Shown: one piece after another, positions 8,187-16,950 of the stretch
Position numbering within the stretch: position 1 is the first letter of the stretch
Layout of the letters: each line of letters starts with the position of its first letter
Origin: Muribaculaceae bacterium
Lineage (GTDB): Bacteria > Bacteroidota > Bacteroidia > Bacteroidales > Muribaculaceae
Length of the DNA stretch: 39,451 nucleotides
Assembly (NCBI GenBank): GCA_017557625.1
Contig: JAFYYG010000012.1
Location: 1 to 39,451, forward strand
Reading direction: 5' to 3'
The notes under the pieces: generated by a model
The model's database searches: none
What the model was told of the DNA's origin: nothing
What the model saw: the letters and a program-made list of their open reading frames with translations, nothing else
Position numbers and translations under genes: made by a program

Positions 8187-8249
8187 GTTAGAAATTTCAG
8201 AAACTCTAGAATTTCTAGGCAATCTAGAACATATAGCAACTCTAAACTA
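8187..8249. repeat. Nonamer array (TCTAGAATT type)
   Basis: Seven consecutive 9-bp units, for example TTCAGAAAC, TCTAGAATT, TCTAGGCAA, TCTAGAACA, TATAGCAAC. They are followed by AACTATT AACTATA (8245-8258) just before the ATG at 8261. The same nonamer type recurs before fmt. Confidence 0.8.
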
Positions 8250-8260
8250 TTAACTATAAA

Positions 8261-9676
8261 ATGACAGGTGAACAGCGACAACGGCTAAGATATGTCCTCG
8301 GCGATTTTGTGTCGTCGAATGTGGCTTGGTTCCTTTTCAACCTGATGCGTTACCATTTGGGTTTTGTGAAGGGCCAGTTGTCGTTGCACTCGTTCCTCGT
8401 CTCCAATAATGTGATAGTTGGGCAGATAGTGTTTCCGCTGCTCATGATGTTTGTGTATTATCTCTCGGGTTATTACAATGTTCCATACCGCAAGTCACGT
8501 TTACAGGAGTTCCTTATCACCCTGCTGAGTGCCGTGTGCAACAGTTTCATGATAATTCTTATTGCGCTCATCAACGACATGGTGGAGAGTCGCATCGAGA
8601 ATTATGAGGTGATATTCCTCCTAGTGGGCATCCTGTTTATAGTGGTTTATTTTGTGAGGCTGCTGATTACCAATGCCGTCACGCGACGCATCAGGAACGG
8701 TCAGTTGCAGTTCCGTGCGTTGATAGTGGGCAGCGGGGCTTCGGGATTCTCGTTCTATCAGCGCCTGAAGAAAAACATCAACACTTTTGGCTACGATGTC
8801 GTGGGGTTTGTTGACTTGCCTGGAGAGAACCGAGTGAAGGAGATTGCTTTGCCGGTCTATGACTTCGACAATATTGTGGAGGTCTGCAAGGAGCAGTCGG
8901 TGAGTGAGGTGATAGTGGTTCCTACCAAGCAGAATATGGAGCAGATGCTTGCGATAATTGACCGCCTTTATGCCTTGAATGTGCCCATCAAGATGACTCC
9001 CGACAAGAAGAATGTGTTCATGTCGCGCGCACGTTTCAGCAACCTCTATGGCGACCCGCTGGTGGATGTGGGTGGAAGCACAATGAGTGAGGGTGGCAAA
9101 AACATCAAGCGCGTGATGGACATCGTGGTTTCGGCGGTGCTGATGGTGTTGCTGTTGCCAGTGTATATTGTTGTGTCAATCCTCATAAAACTCGATTCTA
9201 AAGGTCCTGTCATTTTCACGCAAGAGCGTGTGGGATACCATAATAAGATTTTCAAAATATATAAATTCCGTTCCATGGTAGCCGATGCCGAGAAAGATAA
9301 CATGCCCCAGCTCTCGAGTTCTGATGATCCCCGCATCACGCGCTTGGGCCATGTGCTTCGCAAGTTCCGCATTGATGAGTTGCCACAGTTCTGGAACGTG
9401 TTCAAGGGCGATATGTCTCTTGTGGGGCCGCGTCCCGAACGTCAGTACTACATTGATCAGATTGTGGCTCGCAAACCAGCCTACCTGCTTGTGCATCAGG
9501 TTCGTCCTGGCATCACATCAATGGGTCAGGTGAAGTTTGGATATGCCCGCAATGTCGAGGAGATGCTTGAGCGTCTTGATTATGACTTGCTCTATATTGA
9601 GAATATGTCGCTACTGAACGACATCAAAATCTTGGCTTACACTATAAAAATCGTTGTCACCGGCAAGGGAGTGTGA
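8261..9676 (+). CDS. Polyprenyl-phosphate sugar-phosphate transferase (exopolysaccharide initiating enzyme)
   Basis: 471 aa with the three-part layout of WbaP/WcaJ-type enzymes. Four hydrophobic helices lie within residues 10-150. A central Rossmann-like domain begins near 160 (FRALIVGSGASGFSFYQRL). The catalytic bacterial sugar transferase domain starts near 280 (KRVMDIVVSAVLMVLLLPVY, a reentrant membrane helix) and contains GPVIFTQERVGYHNKIF, KFRSM, FRIDELPQFWNVFKGDMSLVGPRPE and VRPGITSMGQ. The family moves a sugar-1-phosphate from a nucleotide sugar onto undecaprenyl phosphate to begin a surface glycan. The exact sugar cannot be read from the sequence. No glycosyltransferases flank it, so it is an isolated initiator. 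Its TGA overlaps the ATG of the ClC gene (TGATG), implying translational coupling. Confidence 0.92.
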   Translation: MTGEQRQRLRYVLGDFVSSNVAWFLFNLMRYHLGFVKGQLSLHSFLVSNNVIVGQIVFPLLMMFVYYLSGYYNVPYRKSRLQEFLITLLSAVCNSFMIILIALINDMVESRIENYEVIFLLVGILFIVVYFVRLLITNAVTRRIRNGQLQFRALIVGSGASGFSFYQRLKKNINTFGYDVVGFVDLPGENRVKEIALPVYDFDNIVEVCKEQSVSEVIVVPTKQNMEQMLAIIDRLYALNVPIKMTPDKKNVFMSRARFSNLYGDPLVDVGGSTMSEGGKNIKRVMDIVVSAVLMVLLLPVYIVVSILIKLDSKGPVIFTQERVGYHNKIFKIYKFRSMVADAEKDNMPQLSSSDDPRITRLGHVLRKFRIDELPQFWNVFKGDMSLVGPRPERQYYIDQIVARKPAYLLVHQVRPGITSMGQVKFGYARNVEEMLERLDYDLLYIENMSLLNDIKILAYTIKIVVTGKGV

Positions 9677-11511
9677 TGAATAGCTTTGGCAAGGTAAATA
9701 AGACTACAGATGAGCCTGTTGAGCACGGCACATCGCGATGGCTTGCGGCTGTGCGCCACTGGCGTGAGAATCACATCAAGGAGAAGACCTTTGTGGTGAT
9801 ACTTGCTTTGGTGGTGGGTGCCGTTTCGGGACTTGCCGCTGTGCTGCTGAAGTTTCTTATTGGTTTTATTGCCGGTGTTCTCACCAAGCATGTGCGCATT
9901 GCTGGAGGCAACTACGAATATCTGGTCTTTCCCGTGGCAGGCATTCTGCTTGCGGGGATGTATGTGCGCTATGTCATCAAAGATGATATCTATCATGGTG
10001 TGACACGCGTACTCTATGCCATTGCGCAGCGCAAGAGCAGGTTGAAGACTCACAACATGTATGCCTCGCTCGTTTCGTCATCGGTGACCATCGGCTTTGG
10101 TGGCTCGGTGGGAGCCGAGGGTCCTATTGTGTTTACTGGTGCTGCCATAGGCTCTAATTTGGGGCAGTTTTTCAGGCTTTCTCCCCAAACCCTCATGCTC
10201 CTTGTGGGCTGTGGCGCTGCTGCTGGTATCGCTGGTATCTTCAAGGCACCCATCGCCGGAGTGCTGTTTACCATCGAGGTGCTGCTCATCGACCTTAACT
10301 CACGGTCGGTGGTGCCGCTGATTATTGCTTCGGTGACTGGTGCCACAGTGGCCTACGCTTTCACAGGTTATAACGTAGAGTTCTTCTTTTCACAGAGCGA
10401 GCCGTTCTTCACCTCTCGCATTCCGTTTGTGATTCTGTTGGGACTGTTTTGCGGCTTTGTCTCTTTCTATTTCAACAAGACAATCGAGATGATGGAGAAC
10501 ATGTTTGCCCGCATCACTAACCATTGGGTACGCTTCGCCATCGGTGCGGTGATACTCAGTTCGCTCATTTTCCTGTTCCCCGCGCTTTATGGCGAGGGTT
10601 ATGGCGCTATAAACAGTCTGCTCAATGGCGATGTGAAGCCGCTCTTCGATAATAGCATCTTCTACGACTACCACAGCAACGTGTGGTGGGCAATAGGCCT
10701 GGTGGGATGCCTGTGCTTCACTAAGGTGTTTGCCACCAGTGCCACCAATGGCGGTGGCGGTGTGGGTGGTACGTTTGCTCCCTCGCTATATGTGGGGTGC
10801 ATGGCTGGTTTCTTCTTCGCCTTTTTGCTCAACTCATTGGGTGTGGTTGACCAGAGTCTGCCGTTGTCTCACAAGAATTTTGCCTTGCTGGGAATGGCGG
10901 CTGTGATGGCAGGCGTGATGCACGCTCCGCTCATGGCAATCTTTCTAACCGCCGAGATGACAGGAGGCTACCAACTGTTCTTGCCGCTGCTAATCGTCTC
11001 GGTAGTGTCTTACTTGACATCGCGCATCCTCTTGCCTTATGGCATTTACTCTCGCCGCTTGGCAAAGCGTGGTGAACTGTTAACCCACCACAAGGACAAA
11101 TCGGTTCTCACACTGCTTAAGATTGACAGTGTGATAGAGACCGATTTCATCCCTGTCAATCCTATGATGAGTCTCAAGGAGATGGTGGATGTGATAGCGC
11201 AGAGCTCACGCAACCTGTTCCCGGTTACCGACGATGAGGGTCGCTTGCTCGGCATCGTGCTGCTCGATGACATCCGCAACATTATGTTCCGCCCCGATCT
11301 TTACCGGCGTATTTATGTGGAGCGCTTCATGTCCTCACCTCCAGCCATGATTGAGGTGGGTACCCCAATGGAACAGGTAATGAAAATCTTCGATGAGACT
11401 AATGCCTGGAACCTGCCAGTAGTGGAGAACGGAAAATATGTGGGCTTTGTGTCAAAGTCAAAGATTTTCAACTCCTACCGTGAACTGCTTAAGCACTACA
11501 GCTACGATTAA
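9676..11511 (+). CDS. ClC-family chloride channel/antiporter with CBS pair
   Basis: 611 aa from the ATG at 9676; a GTG at 9673 would add one residue. The membrane part carries the ClC signatures GSVGAEGPIVFTGAAIGS (gating glutamate at about 148), GCGAAAGIAGIFKAPIAGVLFTIE and GGGGVGGTFAPSLYVG. In E. coli ClC the helix after GILF reads IIEEM, with the second Glu acting as the internal proton site. Here it reads TIEVL, so Val replaces that Glu. The serine-containing GSGIP anion motif is also altered (YHGVTRV). Two CBS domains follow, beginning near IETDFIPVNPMMSL and RFMSSPPAMIEVGTP, and may bind adenine nucleotides. It is coupled to the upstream sugar transferase by a 1-bp overlap. Confidence 0.92.
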   Translation: MNSFGKVNKTTDEPVEHGTSRWLAAVRHWRENHIKEKTFVVILALVVGAVSGLAAVLLKFLIGFIAGVLTKHVRIAGGNYEYLVFPVAGILLAGMYVRYVIKDDIYHGVTRVLYAIAQRKSRLKTHNMYASLVSSSVTIGFGGSVGAEGPIVFTGAAIGSNLGQFFRLSPQTLMLLVGCGAAAGIAGIFKAPIAGVLFTIEVLLIDLNSRSVVPLIIASVTGATVAYAFTGYNVEFFFSQSEPFFTSRIPFVILLGLFCGFVSFYFNKTIEMMENMFARITNHWVRFAIGAVILSSLIFLFPALYGEGYGAINSLLNGDVKPLFDNSIFYDYHSNVWWAIGLVGCLCFTKVFATSATNGGGGVGGTFAPSLYVGCMAGFFFAFLLNSLGVVDQSLPLSHKNFALLGMAAVMAGVMHAPLMAIFLTAEMTGGYQLFLPLLIVSVVSYLTSRILLPYGIYSRRLAKRGELLTHHKDKSVLTLLKIDSVIETDFIPVNPMMSLKEMVDVIAQSSRNLFPVTDDEGRLLGIVLLDDIRNIMFRPDLYRRIYVERFMSSPPAMIEVGTPMEQVMKIFDETNAWNLPVVENGKYVGFVSKSKIFNSYRELLKHYSYD

Positions 11512-11530
11512 ATTAATGCATAATGCACAA

Positions 11531-11575
11531 TCTAGAATTTCTAGAAAGTCTAGAAAATCTAGAGTCTCTAGAAAA
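11531..11575. repeat. Nonamer array before fmt
   Basis: Five perfect-phase 9-bp units: TCTAGAATT, TCTAGAAAG, TCTAGAAAA, TCTAGAGTC, TCTAGAAAA. The array ends 13 bp before the fmt start codon. It is preceded by ATGCATA/ATGCACA heptamers (11517-11530). Confidence 0.85.
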
Positions 11576-11588
11576 CAACTGATAAATA

Positions 11589-12554
11589 ATGACTAAAGAA
11601 GACCTGAGAATAGTATTTTTCGGCACTCCCGATTTTGCGGTTGAGAGCCTGCGACGCCTTGTGGAGGGCGGTTATAACATAGTGGGTGTGGTGACTATGC
11701 CCGACAAAATTGCCGGGCGCGGGCACCGATTGATACAAAGTGCAGTGAAACAGTATGCCGTGGAGCAGGGTTTGCACATTATGCAGCCCGAGCGTCTCAA
11801 GGACGAAGCGTTTGTCGAGGAGCTTCGCAGTCTCAATGCGCAGCTGCATATCGTAATAGCTTTCCGTATGCTCCCCGAGGTAGTGTGGGCGATGCCGCCA
11901 CTAGGCACCTTCAACCTGCACGCGTCGTTGCTGCCCAAGTATCGTGGTGCAGCACCTATCAACTGGGCGGTGATGAACGGCGACACTACTACTGGTGTGA
12001 CCACCTTCTTCCTTAAACACGAAATCGACACCGGCGATGTGATACAGCAGCGGGCAGTCGATATAGGGCGCACCGACAATGTGGAGGCTGTCCACGACCG
12101 CCTGATGATGCTTGGCGCCGACATGGTGATTGATACCGTTGATGCCATCATTGCCGGAACGGTGGAGCCCATTCCACAAGACAAGATGCTTACCGCTGGT
12201 GAGCAGCCTACACCGGCGCCGAAAATCTTCACCGAGACCTGCCGCATTGACTGGAATCGTCCTGCCGAGCAACTTTATAATCACATTCGCGGACTTTCGC
12301 CATATCCAGCAGCGTGGAGCGAGATAATTGATGCTTATGGTAATGCTCTTCACGTCAAAATCTATGCTACAAGTGAACCTATATCAAACGGTGAGCTAGC
12401 GCCAGGCACTATCACAGCCGACGGCAAACACCTTGTGGTGGCTTGCGGTGATGGGGCGTTAGAAATCCAGTCGCTCCAGCTCTCGGGTAAGCGACGAATG
12501 CCTGCACCCGACTTTATGCGCGGCTTCAATCTTGATGGCTGCCACTTCGCATAA
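11589..12554 (+). CDS. fmt: Methionyl-tRNA formyltransferase
   Basis: 321 aa, normal family length. It formylates the amino group of Met on initiator tRNA using 10-formyltetrahydrofolate. The N-terminal catalytic domain shows FFGTPDFAVESL, TMPDKIAGRG, and FNLHASLLPKYRGAAPINWA, with the catalytic Asn109 and His111. Asp147 in HEIDTGD completes the triad known from E. coli (N106, H108, D144). The C-terminal tRNA-binding domain begins near residue 210 with RIDWNRPAEQLYNHIRGLSPYPAAW. It is 77 bp downstream of the ClC gene, a spacing filled by nonamer repeats. Clustering with a threonylcarbamoyl-AMP synthase and a ClC gene is, from memory, common in Bacteroidales. Confidence 0.97.
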   Translation: MTKEDLRIVFFGTPDFAVESLRRLVEGGYNIVGVVTMPDKIAGRGHRLIQSAVKQYAVEQGLHIMQPERLKDEAFVEELRSLNAQLHIVIAFRMLPEVVWAMPPLGTFNLHASLLPKYRGAAPINWAVMNGDTTTGVTTFFLKHEIDTGDVIQQRAVDIGRTDNVEAVHDRLMMLGADMVIDTVDAIIAGTVEPIPQDKMLTAGEQPTPAPKIFTETCRIDWNRPAEQLYNHIRGLSPYPAAWSEIIDAYGNALHVKIYATSEPISNGELAPGTITADGKHLVVACGDGALEIQSLQLSGKRRMPAPDFMRGFNLDGCHFA

Positions 12555-12647
12555 AACTGTCGGAAAGTCAAAATCCACTTTGACTCACATACACACATAT
12601 TAACCTTAATTAACAAAATGGTGGGGGGTGAATTGTAAAATCTTGTG

Positions 12648-12655
12648 TAATTTTG
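12648..12655 (+). promoter_or_regulatory. -7 box of the lipoprotein gene
   Basis: TAATTTTG matches TAnnTTTG and lies 59 bp before the ATG. No well-spaced -33 element was seen. Confidence 0.5.
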
Positions 12656-12714
12656 TCCCAATTAATTGAGATAGACAAATTACATTAAGTATTACAAAAA
12701 AACGGAAACAAATT

Positions 12715-13215
12715 ATGAGAACGCTGAGTATTTTTTTCTTCACTTTGTTATTCGCACTACTCACATCAGTGTCATGCAACAATCAGGCAAACGTAAATTC
12801 CAGTCAGCAGTCCACAGAGCAAAATGATTCTTCGGAGATTGCTGCACCTACTGCTGAAGCAGTAAAAGTCTTGGAGGAGAATGGTGAAATGGATTTTCAT
12901 GAGGGAGAGCGTACAGAGGCAGAGCTTGAAATTTCAAAATGGCTAAAAGAATATGTTAGGGTAAATGAAATTCCTGAGCACATGAAAAATCATAACTTGA
13001 CATTGAGTAGCCAGCAAATGAATGACATAAAGGTGAAAAGTGATGAAGCTTTGGAGCAGTTGGTTTATTGGATTGATGTGAGAGGTGAAGAACTTGCCAA
13101 ACAAATAGAGGAAGCTAAGGCATCAAACAACCAGCATTTGTTAAAGCAATGCGAAGATGAAGTCCAGAGTAATAAAGAGATTATGGAAATTATCGAAAAA
13201 ATGTGGAAGAAATGA
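12715..13215 (+). CDS. Putative lipoprotein, charged helical, function unknown
   Basis: 166 aa. An N-terminal hydrophobic segment (IFFFTLLFALLTS) leads to SVSC-NN, an acceptable lipobox with the modified Cys at residue 21. A Ser/Gln-rich linker follows, then a strongly charged, probably helical body with EEAKASNNQHLLKQCEDE and a Lys-rich end. I recognise no domain. It has its own promoter-like box and is closed by a strong terminator, so it is a single-gene unit. It is probably exported and anchored to a membrane. Confidence 0.75.
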   Translation: MRTLSIFFFTLLFALLTSVSCNNQANVNSSQQSTEQNDSSEIAAPTAEAVKVLEENGEMDFHEGERTEAELEISKWLKEYVRVNEIPEHMKNHNLTLSSQQMNDIKVKSDEALEQLVYWIDVRGEELAKQIEEAKASNNQHLLKQCEDEVQSNKEIMEIIEKMWKK

Positions 13216-13241
13216 TATTTGCGTAATCGCTATTATATCTT

Positions 13242-13280
13242 AACGGGTTTTGTGGAAAACGTTCCACAAAACCCGTTTTT
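13242..13280 (+). terminator. Strong intrinsic terminator
   Basis: Perfect 16-bp stem AACGGGTTTTGTGGAA (13242-13257) with its complement at 13262-13277, loop AACG, followed by a T-rich run. It ends the lipoprotein gene. Confidence 0.92.
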
Positions 13281-13785
13281 ATTTATAGAACCCACCTTAT
13301 TATATGAGTTATGATAATGCAAAACAAAATTAGGATCGGTCGCAAAAAGGTTGGGGCAAGACAAGTCGGAGACTTGACCATGTGTTTCGCACACCACGAG
13401 GGTGTTGCAAAACAAAAAATGCGAAGCTTCTAGCTCCCCCCTCTAAGATAGAGGGGGCGGGGGGAGTATGATGGCTGCCAATACAAGTACTTGAGTTTCA
13501 GGCTAATGCGATTTTTATACTCCTGCGCCCCGTTGGGGCACCTTCTCTATCTTAGAGGAAGAGTTGCGTTTAATTCAGAGTTATGCTACACCTTCGTTGC
13601 ACTAGATTTCTCTTTAAAGTTTCTATTTCGTCATCCACACATTTTTGCGACTGTTCCCAAAATTATAGACCTATTTAGGTTAATATTTTCTTCTTGCGAC
13701 TATAGGGTATCTCATTTCTAAAACAGGAGAACTGTTGCCTCTTTTTATTTTTTTTTGAAAAAAAAGATAATAATTTCGTTTTTTA
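13281..13785. other. Long spacer with no supported gene
   Basis: No ORF here has recognisable protein features; the short ORFs begin inside repeats. It contains small hairpins such as CAAGTC-GGA-GACTTG near 13359-13373 and the inverted-repeat element at 13440-13558. TGTTGCAAAACA at 13403-13414 recurs inverted at 27284-27295. Confidence 0.6.
13440..13558. repeat. MITE-like imperfect inverted-repeat element
   Basis: CCTCTAAGATAGAGG at 13440-13454 is inverted at 13544-13558 (TCTCTATCTTAGAGG). Inward, GGGGCGGGGGGAGTAT pairs imperfectly with ATACTCCTGCGCCCC. The whole can fold as one long stem of about 120 bp with a central loop. No ORF lies inside. Confidence 0.65.
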
Positions 13786-13818
13786 TTGCTGCTATTGTGA
13801 AATTTATGCCTATCTTTG
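13786..13818 (+). promoter_or_regulatory. Probable sppA operon promoter
   Basis: TATCTTTG at 13811-13818 fits TAnnTTTG, and a TTG at 13786-13788 lies 22 bp upstream. It implies a leader of roughly 105 nt, containing the small hairpin GTTCTTGAAAAGAAC. Confidence 0.55.
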
Positions 13819-13930
13819 TAGATTGCATAGCGAGTGTGTCTTGCCGTGCGGTTGATTTTTGTATAACAAACAAATTGTATTTGGTTCTTGAAAAGAACAT
13901 TAAGCTACTTATAATAAAACGATTATAGCT

Positions 13931-15736
13931 ATGTTGAAAAAATTCTTCTTGGTAGTTTGCGGGTCATTTGTCGGCAGTTTTTTGGCATTGATATTTTTCA
14001 CAATCACCACAGTTCTTATGAGTTTTGTGATTTTTGGATATTTGACCTCTCAGATGGGCGTGAAGATTGAAGACAACTCGATTCTCTACATCAGGCTGGA
14101 GGGAGAGCTTAACGAGCGCCCCTCAGAGATAAGCCAGTTCATGTCTATGATTACAGATGAGCAACCAGGTCAAGACCTAAACACTCTCATAAAGAGTTTG
14201 AAGTTGGCCAAGGACAATGACAAGATAAAAGGCGTGTATATCGACTGCCGCGGTATGGTGTCGGGGATGTCATCGCTCTATGAGTTGAGGAATGCCATAA
14301 TTGATTTCAAGAAAAGCAAGAAATTTGTCTATGCTTTTGGTGACGAGGGTATTATGCAGAGCGACTATTATCTGGCATCGGTTGCCGACAGCATCTTCCT
14401 TAATCCCGAGGGGTCGGTTGACGTGCATGGCCTGGGCGCCGCTACACCTTACATGAAGAATCTACTCGACAAGGTGGGAGTAGAAATGCAAGTGGTGCGT
14501 GTGGGGGAGTTCAAGAGCGCTGTAGAGCCCTACATGCTCAGCGAGATGAGCGATGCCAACCGCAAGCAGCAAGAGCATTATCTAGGCAGCTTGTGGGGCG
14601 TGATATCAAAAGACATAGCTACCTCGCGCAATATCGACACCACAACTTTCCATCAGCTTACCGACAGCGTGATGCTGACCATGAGCTCTCAAGAATTGAT
14701 GCAAAACAAAATTGTTGACCATCTGTGTTACCGCACCGAGATGGAAGATAAGCTTCGCCGATTGACCGATGTGGAAATGAAAGACGAACTCAAACTTGTC
14801 ACACCAAGCCAAATGGTTCTCACCGACAACAAAAAGAAGAAAGAAGATAAGCAAATAGCTGTTATCTATGCCACTGGAGAGATTGACGGTACCACAGGTT
14901 CGGTGCCTGGTATGGGAGAGGAGGGCATCGACAGCGAGTCATTATCGGCAACGATTAGGAAGTTGCAGTATGACGAGAACGTTAAGGGCTTAGTGCTGCG
15001 AGTTAACTCGCCAGGTGGCAGTGCTTTTGGCAGTGAGGTGATTTGGAAGGCTATCGAGGATTTCAAGAAGAGTGGCAAGCCGGTAGCAGTTTCTATGAGC
15101 GACTATGCCGCCTCAGGAGGATATTATATCTCGTCGGGGGCACAGCGCATCTTTGCCGAACCCACGACAATCACTGGCAGTATAGGCATCTTTGGCATGA
15201 TACCTAATGCCAGCAATCTCATCAATAACACTTTAGGCGTGAATGTAGAAGAGGTGACCACCAATAAGAATGCTATTGCTGGAACGCTATATAAACCTCT
15301 CACCGAGCAGCAGACGGCTGCCCTGCAACGCATGGTAGAGAGAGGTTATGACCTATTCACTCGACGCTGTTCTGATGGACGCAAGGCAACAGGTCTCAAT
15401 ATATCGCAAGACTCTATCAAGGCAATAGGACAGGGACGTGTGTGGGACGGCAAAACCGCCAAGAACATAGGCCTCGTTGACGAGTTCGGTGGTCTTCAAT
15501 CAGCAATTGACTGGGTTGCAAAGAAGGCTAATCTCGGTGATGATTACTCTATCACCAACCTGCCCAAGCAGGAATTTAGTTGGTCGCTTCTGTTTGGACA
15601 GATGACTCGTTCCAAGGTTGAGGAAGACATGCAGCGGCGCATGGGAATGTTCTACACCTACTATGAGAAGCTGCAGGCAATCCTGAGTCGAGAACAAGTT
15701 CTATGTCTTATGGAACCAGTTGAGATTGACTTTTAA
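13931..15736 (+). CDS. sppA: Signal peptide peptidase SppA, 67-kDa type
   Basis: 601 aa, the length of the duplicated (E. coli-like) form. An N-terminal membrane anchor covers residues 5-38. Two ClpP-like halves follow. The catalytic dyad is split between them as in E. coli SppA: Lys195 in VGEFKSAVEPY in the first half and Ser395 in DYAASGGYYIS in the second. The enzyme cleaves leftover signal peptides and small membrane peptides on the outer face of the inner membrane. It lies just upstream of lpxK and punA on the same strand. The 62-bp spacer to lpxK is largely an 8-bp tandem repeat. Confidence 0.96.
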   Translation: MLKKFFLVVCGSFVGSFLALIFFTITTVLMSFVIFGYLTSQMGVKIEDNSILYIRLEGELNERPSEISQFMSMITDEQPGQDLNTLIKSLKLAKDNDKIKGVYIDCRGMVSGMSSLYELRNAIIDFKKSKKFVYAFGDEGIMQSDYYLASVADSIFLNPEGSVDVHGLGAATPYMKNLLDKVGVEMQVVRVGEFKSAVEPYMLSEMSDANRKQQEHYLGSLWGVISKDIATSRNIDTTTFHQLTDSVMLTMSSQELMQNKIVDHLCYRTEMEDKLRRLTDVEMKDELKLVTPSQMVLTDNKKKKEDKQIAVIYATGEIDGTTGSVPGMGEEGIDSESLSATIRKLQYDENVKGLVLRVNSPGGSAFGSEVIWKAIEDFKKSGKPVAVSMSDYAASGGYYISSGAQRIFAEPTTITGSIGIFGMIPNASNLINNTLGVNVEEVTTNKNAIAGTLYKPLTEQQTAALQRMVERGYDLFTRRCSDGRKATGLNISQDSIKAIGQGRVWDGKTAKNIGLVDEFGGLQSAIDWVAKKANLGDDYSITNLPKQEFSWSLLFGQMTRSKVEEDMQRRMGMFYTYYEKLQAILSREQVLCLMEPVEIDF

Positions 15737-15754
15737 CTAGACTATCATTTTGCT

Positions 15755-15786
15755 CGTCAACTCGTCAACTACTTTACTACTCTACT
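15755..15786. repeat. Octamer array before lpxK
   Basis: Four 8-bp units: CGTCAACT, CGTCAACT, ACTTTACT, ACTCTACT. It ends 12 bp before the lpxK start codon. Confidence 0.7.
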
Positions 15787-15798
15787 AATTGTTAATAA

Positions 15799-16923
15799 AT
15801 GGATTTTGACAACATAAAAAGAATCAGCCGCAGGGTGCTTCTCGGTACCGAGAAAGTGCTGCTCACACCATTGTCATGGTGCTATGGCGCCGGAGTGTGG
15901 ATGAGAAACAAGGCTTTTGATGCCGGCATCCTCAAGGAGGAGTCGTTTGAGGTTCCTGTTGTGTCGGTAGGCAATATAACCGTAGGCGGAACAGGAAAGA
16001 CACCCCATGTGGAGTATATTGTCTCAAGATTGGGACGACGTTACAACATCGCCGTCTTGAGTCGTGGATACAAGCGTCGCACCAAAGGCTTTGTGATGGC
16101 CAACGACAACCTCACTCCAGTGGATTTAGGCGATGAACCCTATCAAATTTATCATAAGTTCCGTGGACTCATCGATGTGGCGGTGTGCGAAAACCGACGC
16201 AAGGGAATTGAGACGCTGTTGAAAATCAATCCTAATATCGACCTCATCATCCTTGACGACGCGTTTCAGCACCGTTATGTGAAACCCAAGGTCAATGTGG
16301 TGATGATCGACTACAATCGACCTCCTTTTGAGGACAAACTCCTGCCCCTCGGACAACTGCGTGAACCCCCTCACCGCATCCTCAAGGGTGAGTGCGACAT
16401 GGTGGTGGTGACCAAATGTCCTGATGATGTGAAGCCGGTGGATCTGCGTATGTTTAAGGAGCATCTGTCTCTCTTCAAATACCAGCAGCTGTATTTCTCT
16501 AAGATACGATATGGTGCTCCCGAGCCGGTGTTCCCAATAGGCAATCCCGAGCTCACCTCTCTCAACTGGCTTGACAAGGATGACCTACTGCTGGGCATCG
16601 CCGGCATTGCCAATCCCCGTCCGTTCACCAAGTACCTGAAGCAGTTTGGCACACGTCTTAAGGTGATTCACTACGATGACCACCATACATACACTCGCAG
16701 CGACTTCCGCTACATTTTCAAGGTTCTTCAGGAGCTTGAAGGTCGCCGCAAGTTCATCATCACTACCGAGAAAGACGCTGTGCGCATCCTCAACAGTCCA
16801 TATTTCCCTCCCACACGTCGGGACCAGATATTTTTTATACCTATCCAGGCCGACTTCCTCAATTACGAGGATCGCGACTTCATATATGAGATGCAGACGC
16901 TGATTTCGGCAAATGAAGATTAA
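15799..16923 (+). CDS. lpxK: Tetraacyldisaccharide 4'-kinase (lipid A biosynthesis)
   Basis: 374 aa, normal family length. It phosphorylates the 4' position of tetraacyldisaccharide-1-phosphate to give lipid IVA, using ATP at the inner membrane. The N-terminal hydrophobic patch is followed by the Walker A loop VGGTGKTP (residues 62-69). Other family features are LSRGYKRRTKGF, the acidic LIILDDAFQHRYVKP and LPLGQLREPPHRI. The C-terminal half has HYDDHHTYTRSDF and FIITTEKDAVR. Its presence indicates a Gram-negative lipid A outer membrane. It lies between sppA and punA, 27 bp before the latter, consistent with one operon. Confidence 0.97.
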   Translation: MDFDNIKRISRRVLLGTEKVLLTPLSWCYGAGVWMRNKAFDAGILKEESFEVPVVSVGNITVGGTGKTPHVEYIVSRLGRRYNIAVLSRGYKRRTKGFVMANDNLTPVDLGDEPYQIYHKFRGLIDVAVCENRRKGIETLLKINPNIDLIILDDAFQHRYVKPKVNVVMIDYNRPPFEDKLLPLGQLREPPHRILKGECDMVVVTKCPDDVKPVDLRMFKEHLSLFKYQQLYFSKIRYGAPEPVFPIGNPELTSLNWLDKDDLLLGIAGIANPRPFTKYLKQFGTRLKVIHYDDHHTYTRSDFRYIFKVLQELEGRRKFIITTEKDAVRILNSPYFPPTRRDQIFFIPIQADFLNYEDRDFIYEMQTLISANED

Positions 16924-16950
16924 TATTATTTACCTTAACATAGATTGATT

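Noticed and set aside
8133-8249. CRISPR array
   Set aside because: Units are 7-9 bp with no unique spacers, and no cas genes occur in the window.
11672-12247. 191-aa open frame antisense to fmt
   Set aside because: Full overlap with fmt and Ser/Thr-rich composition typical of an antisense shadow.
13491-13721. 76-aa open frame after the lipoprotein gene
   Set aside because: It begins inside the inverted-repeat element, has no recognisable features and no promoter; treated as chance.
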